A DNA stretch of 64,000 nucleotides, from assembly GCF_037042905.1 (NCBI RefSeq), contig NC_087261.1:24448317-24512316 (forward strand), read 5' to 3'. Position 1 is the first letter of the stretch; every line of letters starts with the position of its first letter. This stretch comes from Lytechinus pictus. Taxonomy: Eukaryota; Echinodermata; Echinoidea; Temnopleuroida; Toxopneustidae. Under the pieces are notes generated by a model that did no database searches, had not been told where the DNA came from, and saw nothing but the letters and a program-made list of their open reading frames with translations. Below, in pieces: positions 12,501-24,100 of the stretch. Made by a program: the position numbers and the translations under genes.

Positions 12501-15400
12501 GTCGGAACATTCAGTGTGCAATGTCCAGGGATGAATAGGGATAGAGTTAATAGTAAAAATGTTCATCGGTTTCGTGATTGAGGGATGTTGTGCTCCAAAT
12601 CTAGCAATTGTGACCAATTACCGAATTTGCAAATCTCATGTATGTAAGGCCTGCGTGCACAGGGGCTACTGTTTCGGGAGAAGGGCTCTTGCAGCAGAAA
12701 TTGTATTGGATATCATTTGCATGACCTTGCTCTTCAATCATACTTTCCCAAAGTTTCTGTGTATGAAGGCCTAGGGAAGGGGTTTCAATAGAGATTTGAT
12801 TTGCTCGGTAAAATGAGAGCATTGTGTCGATCTCGACTTCAACTTTGTTGTTTGTTTTTGTCTTCTTCGCCAGATGAGCAAATGAGCGATCTGTCTATCC
12901 CGACTCCACCACCGTTAAAACACAATCACACGCAAGAAGCCTTCCTCACGACCTTGAACTCGCACCAGGAGCCAGCAGAGGTATGGTATCAAATAATTAT
13001 CGATCCATTCTGTCTTCTTCTCCTCTGTTCCCATGTTTCTACTCTTTCATCTAGTTCAATTCCCTTTCTCACACACTCTCCCAGTTTCTATCTCTATCTT
13101 CTCTCTGTTCCTTGCTTTATCAAGGCATTCATCTCCCCTTTATCTCATTTCTATTTGTTATCCCTCCTTATCCCTTTATTCTCTATCTTCTTTGCCGATA
13201 TCCCTTTCTGGTTCCTGTGGATAAGCATTATTTTTGTATAAAAAAAGGCAAAATTTGGATTATTTTTCCAAATTTCATTAGGGATGTAGGAAATTCAGTC
13301 AAACTGTGTTGAAATACTAGGGAAAATTTGGGGTGTCTCAAATATATAACCACTTTCATAACTTTCGAACACTTTACCCGGCCCCTGCCAGTATTTTTTA
13401 TTTATACATACAGACACTTGGGTGGTCATTTTATTGGATTCAGTTCAAACTCATTTTGAGATCTTTCAGGTTTTTATCTTTCAAACTATTAAATAATTGT
13501 CTGTTTCACAGCACTTTGGAAGAACATTCAAGATTTTCCAATAGGTTCTCACTTTCTTAGTTTCATCTTTTCCATGTTTACATTTATTGATTTCAGAAAC
13601 TAACTTTTGCTCCTCCTTCTTTATTTTTCTTTGTGCATGCAGGCCGGTACAAGTTACCAGTGCAGTGACAACAATAATAACAGCAGTCCATCAGCAGAGC
13701 CTTGGAAGTGCTCCAACTGCAGCGAAGTCTTCAGCACTTTTGCACAACTGGAGTCACATCCCTGTGAAAACAAACGCGCCAAAAGAGGGCGCAAGCCAAA
13801 GGTCAAATCCCCTGTCAACCCGACGACGGTGGTCAACGAAAGTTGGATCTTGGACGGAGAAGTGGGAAAGCCAGAAAATCTAGCGTTGAAAACTGAAAAG
13901 GAAACTAAAACGGGTAAACCTCGACGGGGACGCGCCAAAAAGGAACCCAAGACTTACGCTTGTGGCGAGTGCCCCAAGATATTTGTGAACTCTGAGAAGC
14001 TGAAAACGCACAGGTATATGCACACAGGTGAACGGCCCTTTGTATGTTCTCATAACGGCTGCACCAAGGCGTTCATTTCCAAGTACAAGCTTCTTCGACA
14101 CATGGCAACACATTCACCGAATAAGATGCATTGCTGCACGCATTGCAACAAGAAATTCCACCGCAAGGATCACCTGAAGAATCACCTTCAGACGCATGAT
14201 CCAAATAAAGAGGCGTACCGATGCAACGAATGCGGCAAGGTCTACAGTACCAAGCCGGGCTACAAGAAGCACTTGGCGTTACATGCAGCAGCGTCGGGTG
14301 AACTGGTTTGTAAATTGTGTGAGAAGGACTTTGAGAGCACAGAGACACTGTTGCAGCATCTGAAGCTGCATTCAGGGAAATCTACAGGTGTGAAGGAGAA
14401 GAAGCACCAGTGTGAGCACTGTGACCGCCGCTTCTACACGCGCAAGGATGTTCGAAGGCACATGGTGGTGCATACGGGTAGAAAAGACTTCTTGTGTCAG
14501 ACATGTGGGCAGAGGTTTGGGCGCAAGGACCATTTAGTGCGGCACACCCGCAAGAGTCATAAGGAGGACGATATGGAATTACGGGTAAGGTTAGGTGAGC
14601 AGTTGCAGGCTGTTGGGGTGACAACAGTACAACACATGCTCGGGATGCAGCATCTGCAAGAGCAGCAACATCATCATCATCAACTCCAGCATCAACACCA
14701 TCATCTTCAACAACATCCACATCAACAGCAGCAACTTCCCCACCATCATCACCACCACCATCAACAGATGTCACCAATGGGCCAACAGCATCAGCAGCAG
14801 TTCATGTATCCGATGCAGCAGTCATTGCCACAGGCTCCCCCAGCGGCCAACATCCCACCTCCCTCCTGCACCATGTCCCAACCGCAGCAGTTCACCGAGC
14901 TGCTGAAGATTCCTCCCGTTCCAAGGTTCAAATCCCAGATCCAGCCCAAAGTAACCATCAAGAACGAGGTCCAAAAGATGAATGACCCGATGGACCTGGG
15001 CGGGCTGGACAACTGCAGCTTAGGGCGGAACCAGATGATGCAGGAAGCGTTAGGTCCAGGGGGAGTAGACTTGGGCCAGCTCTTGGGGTTCTTACCCCTC
15101 AATGCCATGCAGCAGCAACAGCAGCAGCCGCTTGCCTCTGCTGCTCCTCCAACACCGACTTCGCCACCCATGTCCCTACCACCCAACACGCCCCCGGCTA
15201 CCCTCCCACAGTCCCCTCTTAACATCCCCCAAACGCAACTACCTCAACAAGGGATGCATGCCCAAGACCAGACGGGGGTTCTGCCCCAATCACACATGGA
15301 CAACCACATGAACCACGTGCAGATGCAGCACATGGGTCCCACTCAAATTCCCTTCTCTGGGATGCACTCATTACCGAGATTTCACCAGGCTTTCCAGTGA
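495..15400 (+). CDS. PR-domain zinc-finger protein with PLAG1-like fingers (3' part of gene; join 495-579, 12874-12980, 13643-15400)
   Basis: Partial gene whose 5' exons lie before the window. The visible protein is 649 residues. The first exon encodes the end of a PR/SET domain ([14 protein letters not shown], like the terminal ELxVWY strand of PRDM proteins). A short proline-containing linker exon follows, then a terminal exon with basic patches, one atypical finger, seven C2H2 fingers matching the PLAG1/PLAGL pattern, and a low-complexity His/Gln/Pro C-terminus. Splice phases agree: exon 495-579 ends in phase 1 (last base G), exon 12874 supplies AT to make GAT (Asp), and the 12980/13643 junction is phase 0. 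Known of the families: PRDM and PLAG proteins are nuclear DNA-binding transcription regulators. Inference: this is a nuclear regulator with a PR module. The last two exons are nearly certain. The link across the 12.3-kb intron is supported only by strand, phase and domain logic; the finger exons could instead have a separate 5' exon. Confidence 0.75.
2662..2810. repeat. Inverted repeat (foldback), ~150 bp
   Basis: The left arm reads ATATGGACTGCTTTGAGAGG and then CATGGTTGTTTC. The right arm reads GAAACAACCATG and then AAAGCAGTCCATATAT, its near-perfect reverse complement. The centre is GC-rich. The two arms could form a cruciform or hairpin. Confidence 0.85.
3055..3499. repeat. Foldback element with CCCAGGGTGCTACATAA-type ends
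   Basis: The left end carries GGTGCTACATAAGCACTTGC and the right end GGTGCTTCTAAAAAGTTATG followed by TAGCACCC, an imperfect inverted pair. The interior holds repeated TTGGGCAAGT/ACTTGCCCA motifs in both orientations. A short open frame inside (3325-3630) follows repeat sequence and is not taken as a gene. Confidence 0.75.
7057..7443. repeat. Element with inverted ends and an internal direct repeat
   Basis: The ends are inverted: CCCCTCAAAAAAAGTTTCGA on the left and TTTCCAAACTTTTTTTGAGG on the right. Inside, a ~100-bp segment containing GGCCATTAATTTCTCCCAAC occurs twice in direct orientation about 200 bp apart (second copy at about 7285). Mobile origin is inferred from the structure. Confidence 0.7.
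7541..7870. repeat. Minisatellite, ~52-61 bp unit, about six copies
   Basis: The core CAATGTGAACAGGGC recurs near 7545, 7602, 7661, 7713, 7773 and 7830. Each core is followed by a partly conserved GCTCAGGAATGAGAGCAG-type segment. The units are diverged. Confidence 0.8.
8167..8352. repeat. Foldback element (CATAAAGCTGTTCGTAAGTT family)
   Basis: The left arm TTTCATAAAGCTGTTCGTAA continues into GAGCGACTTTAAGAATGACT and is mirrored on the right by TCTTAAAGTCGCTCTTAACT and AACAGCTTTATGAAA. The loop is about 60 bp. A related copy is at 20936-21103. Confidence 0.85.
8395..8522. repeat. Foldback element (ACTACCATGGTAAC family)
   Basis: It begins GGGCCTTGTTGCTTAAAAGT and contains paired ACTATCATGGTAAC and GTTACCATAATGG segments. 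Related copies are at 26567-26722 and 58789-58918. Confidence 0.65.
9398..9921. repeat. Minisatellite, ~75-85 bp unit
   Basis: Direct repeats containing ACAATCTGTCTTTAAATCAG start near 9402, 9543, 9629, 9704, 9778 and 9859. Each is followed by AAGTACAGTTCCACATTGCT. The units from 9629 onward are closest to each other. The repeats create spurious short open frames. Confidence 0.85.
9930..10150. repeat. Repeat with multiple GGGCCACCAAA motifs
   Basis: GGGCCACCAAAATT, GGGCCACCAAATTG and GGGCCACCAAAAAT recur, with inverted-type TGGTGGTCC and TTTGGTGGACC segments. It resembles the 3055-3499 foldback in organisation but not in sequence. Family unknown. Confidence 0.5.
10790..11136. mobile_element. 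MITE-like element, copy A (GTCTTTGTCGAAAATTGGTGA family)
   Basis: The inverted arms pair: TTTTTGCAACCACTACG with TAGTGGTTGCGCAAAC, and CATTGTCGAAAATTG with CAATTTTCGACAAAG. The same arms occur at 28838-29397 and 46153-46664. No transposase frame is present, so this is a non-autonomous element by inference. Confidence 0.75.
11250..11345 (+). repeat. SINE fragment (body without tRNA head)
   Basis: AATTTCCTTCAGCAAGACAG then TTATCCACATTGTGCCGCAC and TCAACCCAGGTGAAG match the body of the SINE at 33111-33420. The tRNA-like head is absent. Confidence 0.7.
12874..12980 (+). CDS. Exon: linker between PR domain and zinc fingers
   Basis: The acceptor is preceded by a T/C-rich tract ending TTCTTCGCCAG and the donor is GCAGAG|GTATGG. 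The 107-base exon reads (D)[17 protein letters not shown] and continues to SHQEPAE, entering with two bases that complete a codon from the previous exon. An ATG at the very start of the exon is in another frame and stops after three codons. The first in-frame Met is at 12882, so a shorter isoform starting there is possible. Confidence 0.75.
12981..13642 (+). other. Intron between linker and zinc-finger exons
   Basis: A 662-base pyrimidine-rich intron. Open frames through it are run-ons from the exons, not coding sequence. The donor is GTATGG and the acceptor TGCATGCAG. Confidence 0.8.
13643..15400 (+). CDS. Terminal coding exon: PLAG1-like seven-finger zinc-finger block and Q/H/P-rich tail
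   Basis: The acceptor is TTGTGCATGCAG at 13631-13642 and the stop is TGA at 15398-15400, giving 585 codons. An atypical finger (WKCSNC...ESHPC, C-x2-C-x12-H-x-C) lies at about 13705-13767. Two basic patches follow (KRGRKPK and [11 protein letters not shown]-hook-like or nuclear-localisation-like). Seven canonical C2H2 fingers lie at about 13954-14560. Diagnostic PLAG-type segments include [45 protein letters not shown] and RFGRKDHL. The last ~280 residues are low complexity: His/Gln runs at about 14655-14770, then Pro/Gln/Met-rich sequence with a lysine-containing segment (PKVTIKNE) that may be a modification site. In known PLAG proteins the C-terminus activates transcription; that role here is inferred. 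Confidence 0.95.
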   Translation, partial: AGTSYQCSDNNNNSSPSAEPWKCSNCSEVFSTFAQLESHPCENKRAKRGRKPKVKSPVNPTTVVNESWILDGEVGKPENLALKTEKETKTGKPRRGRAKKEPKTYACGECPKIFVNSEKLKTHRYMHTGERPFVCSHNGCTKAFISKYKLLRHMATHSPNKMHCCTHCNKKFHRKDHLKNHLQTHDPNKEAYRCNECGKVYSTKPGYKKHLALHAAASGELVCKLCEKDFESTETLLQHLKLHSGKSTGVKEKKHQCEHCDRRFYTRKDVRRHMVVHTGRKDFLCQTCGQRFGRKDHLVRHTRKSHKEDDMELRVRLGEQLQAVGVTTVQHMLGMQHLQEQQHHHHQLQHQHHHLQQHPHQQQQLPHHHHHHHQQMSPMGQQHQQQFMYPMQQSLPQAPPAANIPPPSCTMSQPQQFTELLKIPPVPRFKSQIQPKVTIKNEVQKMNDPMDLGGLDNCSLGRNQMMQEALGPGGVDLGQLLGFLPLNAMQQQQQQPLASAAPPTPTSPPMSLPPNTPPATLPQSPLNIPQTQLPQQGMHAQDQTGVLPQSHMDNHMNHVQMQHMGPTQIPFSGMHSLPRFHQAFQ

Positions 15401-17985
15401 TCACTCCCTTTACTGAACCTTGTAGCGCCCTGCTAAGTCCTTATCAGCTAAATAGCTAAGTATCTCTGATATAGACTGTTATGAAATGTAAGCATTTTGT
15501 GTTCCTATAGCAGTTCATCTTACTCATTCCTAATATCTCTCTTCTCAGGCATCACCTACAAGAATCATTTTTGTCATGTAGAGGAAAGTTCTTAGTGGAA
15601 CAGTGATTTCAATCTACTTGATAACACTTTACTTACCTATCGATTTAACAATTGGTGGGTAAGTAAAGCTCGTAGATAACCGAACATACATATCCAGGGT
15701 ATATTCCTCTTCTTTTAAGATTCGCAAAGTAAAGAAGCAGGACAATGATCATAATGGCTTTATATACCAGAAATATAAAAATTACAAATTTGACATCCTA
15801 TGTTACATCCATCTCTGATAGATAGGTGCAGATCTGTCATTGGTATTTCTGAAAAAAAAACATCTGTTCGCTCGTTAAAGAGCAGTTTAAAGGTTCCCTG
15901 CATTGTCTTTATAAGACATCGCTCTTCTTTTCAGATGCTGTGGATAGATCAATGAAAGTTTTTACTAAACTAATCACTAATCAGATGTAAAGGGATGATG
16001 GTTCCAACCGTGGCCATGAGCTTGAGATTGATTTATTCCTGCTTGGGTCCCGCTACTGTATTGATGTGTGAATAGACCCACGTTTCCCCTCACATTGTGA
16101 TGAGAGGATTAAAGGATATTAAATTCCAGTGTGAACAAGAACCTTCATATGACTGTATTCACAGCACACAATTACCCCGTGCATTCACACCTGGTGACAG
16201 GTGTGCGTTATGCCATGATGTGATATGCAGGGGAATTATTTAAAATTTTTGGTGGTGTGCTGGAATTAACACGAGAGATGAAAAGCCTGCTGATTACGGC
16301 TTTACAACGAAGGTTCTTTGGTTGATTTTTTTACGACCTGACTTTAATACAGCCCTTGATATAATCCAGTTTTAATGATGTGTGAAATGCTCGTAAATGG
16401 TATATAATGAGCAAGTCAATGTGTGACTAGTGTGCTGCATACATACACGAGTAGATAAATGTGAACGCTGCCTCAATATAAACACAATGTTTAGTCGTGA
16501 TACTGCCCTCGCTTGGCCCAACTCATATAGTGCAATTATTTTGTTCATACCTCTGTAGTATAATGAGCTAGTGTTTGCTATAAAATGAAATCGATGAGCT
16601 CTCATTGCAATCTCTATTCAGCATTTTCAAATGATTTGCATTGTAATTAGTAGCAGCTTTTAAATAGATGGCATAAAAAGGGTAAATAGAAATGGCAAAC
16701 CTAACATGCTTCAGTATTTCATTCGAGGAATATTCAGATCAAAGTCTACGGGATATATATAGTTATTATGAAACAGGAATTTTACTGCCTTATTAGAGAA
16801 TGAGAATTTTACTTGAAATTTTTTTCATTTGAAACGGAAAATGTATGGAATTTTTTGAAAATATCTAGCAAATGTAGTTTTGCTCAGTCACTTTTTTTCC
16901 TAACGGTCCTCAATGCATTAGTTACTACCGTCAAGGTGATATCATTTGTTAATGTCGCATGTATTACTCGAAAAAATACCTCGGAAAATATCAGTCTTTC
17001 TCTCGTTATGTTTGATTCTTTTTTTTCTTATTTTTACTTTGGTGTCTTTTTAATGAAATTTGTACTTTTAAGGATTGCATTTATTGTTCAAATGCACCTC
17101 TTGATGTTATTGTTATATTGATTATGCAAAGGGGAACTTGTTTTGTGTTACGGCCGAGTTTTGACTTCCAGAAAATTATTTTTCACTTGGTGCATTTTGT
17201 TATACCGTTTCATATCATGTTTTGAAATTATGCAAGTGTTTATAATAATGTCTTTGAATTTGGTTCATGGTTTTGGATTGTTTTGTCCTCGAAACATCGT
17301 CGGTGAGTTCTGTTGCAATAATTTGTTTCTTTTATGCCTGCTATCGGGGCAACGACTTGCTATGCACTCAATTAGATTTTTATTTTATTACTCTCTACTT
17401 TTGCTGAAAAGGAAACATTGCTTGTGACAAAAATGATAATAATAATGATGATAATCATTGCTTGCTTACAGAAACTTTTAAGTGCCATTTACCTGGGAGA
17501 TGGTTAATTCTTTAAATCTCGTTCTATCGAATTGATAGCCTAATTATATCAGCATGATGAGATACATTATCTTGCAAAGTCGATTTTAGAGTTATCTATT
17601 GTCATGTTTATTTATGTCACGGCTAACCTATGGTCATCATGATAATGCTGTTATGTTGATACGACAAGATAGATGCCTCGCCATGTTGGCCATCTTGTAA
17701 TATAGATGGCATTTTACAGTTTCTGTACTCGGGTAATATGCAGATTTTTTTTTTAGTGCAGACAAGTCAATAATGGAAACACATTACCCTTTTGCAAAAA
17801 GGTTCATTCACTACCAGCAAAATAGCTTTTAGAGGTATTTTACTTTCACAATAAGTTTTGGATGAAGCCTTTTGCCATGGATATTCAGTTTTCTGAAATG
17901 ACACACAGAGATTTATACACAAAGGAAAACATCTTTCCTTATTCCATGTGAATCTTGTCTTTATTTTATATTATTACTTTGTGGA

Positions 17986-18340
17986 AGCGCCGTGGTGTAG
18001 CGGTTCTGACTCTCGCCTTGTAATCAGAGGGTCGTGTGTTCTAATCCCACCATGGCCTAGCGTCCTTTGGCAAGGCGTCAATCCACAATTTGCCACTCTC
18101 CACCCAGGTGTTAAATGGGTACCCGGTAGGATGCGAAAGCCTATGTAGTATGCCTAGCAATTGAGTCTTGGAACTCTTGTTGGAATGCTCCCCAGGGAGT
18201 GGAGAAGGTGCATACATTGTATGCGGGCATGCAAGGATCCGATGACCGGGGTAATAATATATCTGTAAAGCGCTTAGAGACGTCGTTCCGATGTGTTAAG
18301 CGCTATATAAATGCGGAATATTATTATTATATTATTATTT
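17986..18340 (+). mobile_element. tRNA-derived SINE, full-length copy
   Basis: The head is tRNA-like with a box A-like TGGTGTAGCGGT and a box B-like GTGTTCTAATCCC. The body contains GGTGTTAAATGGGTACCCGG. The end reads AAGCGCTATATAAATGCGGA followed by an (ATT)n tail. A nearly identical copy in reverse orientation is at 46209-46558, which suggests recent activity. Known: such SINEs are transcribed by Pol III and moved by a partner LINE. Confidence 0.92.
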
Positions 18341-19693
18341 GAGGGGGTAAAAACAAATTTGATTACACTAAAATCAACACCGGATAGTGGATTTTTGAAA
18401 TGCTTACATAGAATACTTTATTTTTGCCTTATAAAAGCCACATTTGAGCAGTAAATTTTAAATTGTTTTGGAACTTTAGTGGTGATAGTGTTTCAAATGA
18501 TTTATATTTTAATCATAAATTAATATGGACCAGTTATAAACATGATTAATAAGTAACAACATCTCATGCTTAAGGGAGGATTTATTTAAATTTATCTCAT
18601 TTTATGAGTAAGACATGACTTTGGACACCTTTGTAACAATGACACTGTAGAATGATAAGCCCTAAAAACAATAGGGTCTTATGATGTAGTCATTTTCAAA
18701 TGCCCCAGTGAAAATGCTTAAGAATTATGAATGTGAATGTGTGTCTGTTTGTGTGTGTGTATGTACATAAATCATGTTCTTAATGTTGAATTCCTGCACA
18801 AATTATGACAATGTTCCTTGCATGTGTATTGTGAACCCGGGGGAACAGGCTTTTTGTGTATTTTGCATGTAAATTTTGTTACTACTGCAAAAAGTTTTAT
18901 TTTGCTAAACAGATTAATTGAAAAGAAATACAGTCATGGGTATTGTTTCATGGAGCTTTTCTTAAAGTTCGTTTAAAATTGATATAAAGTAGGAAAAGGG
19001 GCTCTTTTTCTGATATTTTTAGGAAGCCCGACTGTTATTTATAATTTTATTTTTATTCCCCTTACCCCCCCCCCCAAAAAAAAAAAGGAATAAATAAATA
19101 GATAATTGAATAAATAAATACATAAATAAATGAATGAATAAATAAATGAATAGATGAATAAATAAATAATGAAAATACTAGTAAAATATGCAATGATATT
19201 GGAATAGAAATAAAAATTGCAGCGTATTTCAACTGGTACTAACAAAATTAAAAACAATTAAGACACGTATTTGACTTGCCACATTTCAGACACTTGTAAG
19301 ATTGTCCATAACTTTAAGAACGGCTTTGTGAAACAGTCCCCTTGTATATCGTTCAAAACGCCATGCTTTTGTTGCAAGAGAGCAGTCAAGAAGGGTCGGG
19401 GTCTTGGCGGGTATGGATTACACATTCATTACAGCTGAACAAGCCTCCGCTTTCTATCTACAGTACGTCTTAGATATCATCAACTTCTTCAGATTCAGTG
19501 TGCTTTGCTTTGTCAAAGGAATCACTGACATTGCACTGAGATTTGCTGGGAAGATGGTTTTCTTCTGTTCATTAACAGTTTGTCATACATTTATTTGTAA
19601 AGCAGCTGGTTTCTACATGGTTTGAATAGGTTAGTGAGAAATGCAAAGATACTATCGATCTTTTTGAAAACTCAATTGGATTAAGGTCAATAT

Positions 19694-19866
19694 TAATGGT
19701 GCAGTCACATTTCCCCTACTGGAGCCCGTACGGCAGGTAGAAAACAGCCATTTTAACCCGTTTTGTACAAGCTACATATAGGTGGTTTGAATAATAATGA
19801 ATAAAACTGCTGTTTTAGACTCGCAGTACGGCCGCCGTAGGGGAAATGCGACTGCAGCATCATTGA
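19694..19866. repeat. Foldback element
   Basis: The left arm GGTGCAGTCACATTTCCCCT continues to CCCGTACGGC. The right arm has GTACGGCCGCCGTAGGGGAA then ATGCGACTGCAGCATCATTG. These pair imperfectly as inverted ends. Confidence 0.75.
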
Positions 19867-20802
19867 TCTAAAACATATATAGAACTTGAACCTATTGATT
19901 TGCGCAGCTGTTTTTTTTTTTCTCTATGATTTTTATTTGAAATAGTTTATGATGAAATTATATTTCTAAAATTGCATTTGTGCTCTTTTGTTAAAAAAAA
20001 TATATATATATGCTTTAAAATTTTGTATTGCAGCTGTCAGTCATTCATGCAGCTTCTCATTGGCTTGTAGAAGAAAGTTTACATCTAGCAACTGATAACC
20101 AGCCAAGGACTAAGCTGCATATTTTCTTAATAACAATGATATCACATATTTCATAAAGATAAGGAAAGAATTAGGGTATAGTTGGAATATATTGGTGAAA
20201 GGGCTGAAATTCTGAATCCTTATTTACTACCTATGATCAGAAATTGTTTTCTATTAAAATGTTTTGCTTTTGTTTTTATGATTTGATAAGATCTTTGTTT
20301 CTTCTAAGTTCAGGTTAATGAGACACACGTTTTATTATGTTGTAGGGGGTAAAACGTAATTCTTCTAATATGCAAGTACACAAAAATCCCGAGACCACTT
20401 TTACAAAAGTTTACAAAGTATTTGTTGAATGGACAACTAATAGTAGCATGTTTTTTTAGCACATATTCCTGCGAGTCCACTAAGACAAACTTGTGATGGT
20501 TTTCAGGAATCATGGACCTGGTATTAGCTATCCGTTATGAATGGATAGTATAATAGTCCAAATTCTATTAGGGTGTCTGGTCTTTGATTTGGGAAAATAT
20601 TGTTTGAAGACAAGATCTCTTTACCCTTAAAGTTCAGTGCTATCAGGCTTTCACGTGGAGTATTCAAGATTTTTTGTTGCCGTTCCAGCGCAGTTTTCCA
20701 TTGATAGCTTCCGTCTGTCGTGAAAGCGATGGCCTGCTTTATGTGGTTGGAGAATGGGTGAGAGAGACGGAGAATGATGCAAAGAAAAGCTGATCAGACC
20801 AG

Positions 20803-20935
20803 GTGGGTGTTTCACAAAGCTTAGCAATTATCGTAGAACGTTTTTCTACGATTGGTTCCATTGACTGCAATGTACAATCAGTCGTAAAAATCAAGCGTGC
20901 GATCAATCGCTAACCTTTGTGTTACGGAGCCCTTG
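20803..20935. repeat. Foldback element (CACAAAGCTTAGCAATTATC family)
   Basis: The left end TTTCACAAAGCTTAGCAATT then ATCGTAGAACG pairs with GCGATCAATCGCTAACCTTT then GTGTTACGG on the right. A second copy lies at 28657-28830, and a decayed relative may lie at about 1400-1530. Confidence 0.75.
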
Positions 20936-21103
20936 TGGGTATTTCACAAAGCTGTTCTTAAGTTATGAATGACTGGTGATCCATTCTTGATATAAATCAT
21001 CCACACCAGATTGTCATTGGTGTGGATTTCGCTCTCCTAAGAAAGGATCACAAGTCGTTCGTAAAGTCGCTCGTAACTAACAAACAGCCCTATGAAACAC
21101 CTA
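20936..21103. repeat. Foldback element, second copy of the 8167 family
   Basis: TTTCACAAAGCTGTTCTTAA and GACTGGTGATCCATTCTTG are mirrored by AAGAAAGGATCACAAGTCGT and AACAAACAGCCCTATGAAAC. It abuts the preceding foldback, so two different families lie end to end. Confidence 0.8.
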
Positions 21104-24100
21104 CCAGACAAGTAGGGAAATATTGATAAGTGTAGACTGCTGAAGGATGATATAGAAATTTGATTAATTCGCAATTACGGTTTTGTACAATGAGGTACTT
21201 TTCCCAGGAGTCACTCCCCGTATGGCTTGCTACGCGCTTGTATTCAGAAAGTGTCAAAAGGGTTTTGTTTGGGAACCTAGATGTCAACTTATTATGGAAA
21301 AAAGGGTTGCTTTTTTAACTACATTTAGGGGGCATTTCTGAGGTTTGTTGGACACAGATAGGTAGCTGGCCATGTGGAGAGATACCCTAATTATACTTGC
21401 AAAGAACGAAATGATGGGAGGTTTCATCATGATTATCGATTTATTCAATTACACTTTTTTGCACTTAGTTCGTTCAGGAGGTTACTTGCTTCAACGGGTA
21501 TGATGAAATCGTCAACATTCTTGAGGTCATCTTTGTTTTGTTTGTTTTTTAATTTACTTTGCTATATTCTAGTTTTGGAGGGAAATAGAAGCCTACACCA
21601 CAAACATGTACAGGACAATTGGCAGTTTTAATATAAAATTATTTGAATTCAGGCCCAGAATTTCTTTTCGCCAAGGCAGATTTATATAAAATTTTGGGAA
21701 AGGCCTTTCAGTCAATTCCTACTAAAATTATACCTTGCACTTCAATCAGTCACCCAAATATTTGGGGGGGAAATCACATTGCTTGGGAAATCCAAGAAAT
21801 TTCAGAAGATCATCATTAAAAAACGATCATAATCATTTATTATTTTTTATGCTTTCAAGTATATTCTCTGATTGGACAATCTACAAAAAAGTTGTGCGCA
21901 CAGAGTATTCTATTTATTTTTTCAGGAATTTTGTGTGAAATCGGGTCGACACCTTTTGCACACATATCCACATACCTCATACCACTCTCGCAATGTATCA
22001 ATATTTAGGAATCTGTCATTTAAAAGGGGGAAGAATTGTAAATTGACTCGTCAGTCATTAGTAAATTGAATAACTCAGATAGGTTATTTTCTGTTTGTAC
22101 GGGCATTATATTTTGTTTTCTTTCTGTATTTTCTTTTTTTATAGCTTGTATTGCTAATAATGTAAGCCTGTTCTCCCCCTATTCTACTCCCTCTAGTGCC
22201 ATCTATTGGCAAGGTTTGAACATGTTTGGCGTCATTACAATGAGATTGTAAATGTTTCCTGTCTGTATGTACATATTATATATCAGTGGTTAATCTTGAA
22301 TTTAGGTATTGATTGATCTATTCACACGATCGAGATTATTGCCTAATGAATAATGAGTGAATTGTATGAATATGTATGAATGCAAGGAATATGAATATTC
22401 ATGAACAGTACCTGCCTGCTGTGTTATTGTTGTTGTTGTTTTTTCTATCTGGGAACAGATATATGTGTTGTCCTGTAATTACCTCATATATGCGGAAGAA
22501 GAAAAATAAAACATGTTATTCAAAGCAAGCAAGATCTTTGCTTGCAGCGTGTCTTTTTGTGTACCTCATGATAGTATATGTATTGGCTAGTAGAAGAAAA
22601 GATGTAAATATACTGAGAAACGCTCTTTGAATCGTCGAGCTCTGTAAATGTTTGAAACCTATTGTTGTACCAGTATTGTATACAAGATAAGTTATCTTAA
22701 CTATTTTCTATGTCTTTATATTATGAGGAACAAACTTTCCTTGGCTTTGGGGTTTTAATCTATGGTAGCCTAGTTTTTAACAGGAAAATTTAAACATTTA
22801 TGTACAGGTATTATATATATAATGAATATATTTATTGTTATTTTTTGCCATACGCATTTTGACAGTACATTGTATTCCCACTTTGCTCTGGAGAAATTCC
22901 TATATGCTTCTCATATGTTAACTCGGCTCAAGTTGCATGTCGATAAGTAGAACAATATAGCATTCTATAGTGAATATATGAATATATCTATATATATGTG
23001 GAAATTTGAATAACGTGTGGTAATATTTAATGAGTTTTCATCAGCTGAAATATATGTATCAGTTATTGTACCTTTTTAACATTATTTTCTTGTGTTAAGA
23101 CTCCTTGCCTCTTCCAAAAAAAAAGAACTTTGCTTTGATGATAAGTGTATCTTGCATTTTTTTTTTTTTTCAACTTATCAATATGTTCTTGGTTTTTATA
23201 TTTTTCCTCCAACAGAAAAAAAACATTTTGAAAAAATCTTTAAAAGTGTGTGAATGTTGTTTTTACAGCATATGTCACTTTTCATATGCTGTATTTCTGT
23301 GTTTCATTTTGAATTTGAAATGTATTTTTATACATTTGGGTATGTTTATTTGTACATTTGATGTAAATTCTAGCAGATAACTTTCTTTTTTTTTACATGA
23401 TTGTATTTGTTGTATAAATGAAAAAATTGACAATAGATATGTTTTCATTTTATTTTTGAATATCTACCATTTTGTATGCATGCTGCATTGAAGTACATTA
23501 GGAGACTACTTTTGATTTTTTTTCTTATTATTTACCTCCATTAGACAAATCCTGCATAGATTGTTATGTGAATATGATTATGATATGTTAAATGTGTTTG
23601 AGAGCCATATGTATTCTAAGGATAATTTGATGAAATTGATGATTGATTAATACAAGATTGGCATGCTGTATTTCAAAGAGAATTATATTCAGTGAAATTC
23701 AAAGATTTCTTGAATCAACTGTAGGTTGTATCTTCCACATTGTGTACTTAATAACAAAAATTTCCTGACATTTCTTCAAAAAGTCTACTCAAGATCATAC
23801 AAATGGAACTTCAAAGGTAAACTGATTACACCACACCTTCAGTTTAACAGTTATATGAATATCAAAAGTGTAGATATAAGACTGTTTCCCAATATTGAAA
23901 AAAAAAATCCAGAACATTTTGAATTTTTAGTCATCAGAGATCAGGGGGGGAGCGTTTCACAAAGATTTAAGTATGACTTAAAGTCGCACTTAAATGCCTA
24001 GTTGCATGCGGTATAAAAAGGTATCGCATTGGTCAGATCATGCGAAGGGGATATACACTACTGTGTATTGATCAATATGATCTATCCATATTTCTGCACA

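Larger units (their letters stand above)
580..12873 (+). other. Large (~12.3 kb) intron of the PR/PLAG-like gene
   Basis: There is no supportable coding exon in this stretch. One weak possibility is 1775 onward after TTGTTGCTTTAG: in the incoming phase it reads about 29 codons and then stops (TAA at about 1861), so it could only be an alternative 3' end. The intron is rich in foldback elements, two minisatellites (about 7541-7870 and 9398-9921) and MITE/SINE fragments, listed separately. Confidence 0.6.

Noticed and set aside
13654-15404. Minus-strand frames of up to 144 residues opposite the zinc-finger exon
   Set aside because: Shadows of the conserved plus-strand finger exon and of its His/Gln codon runs.
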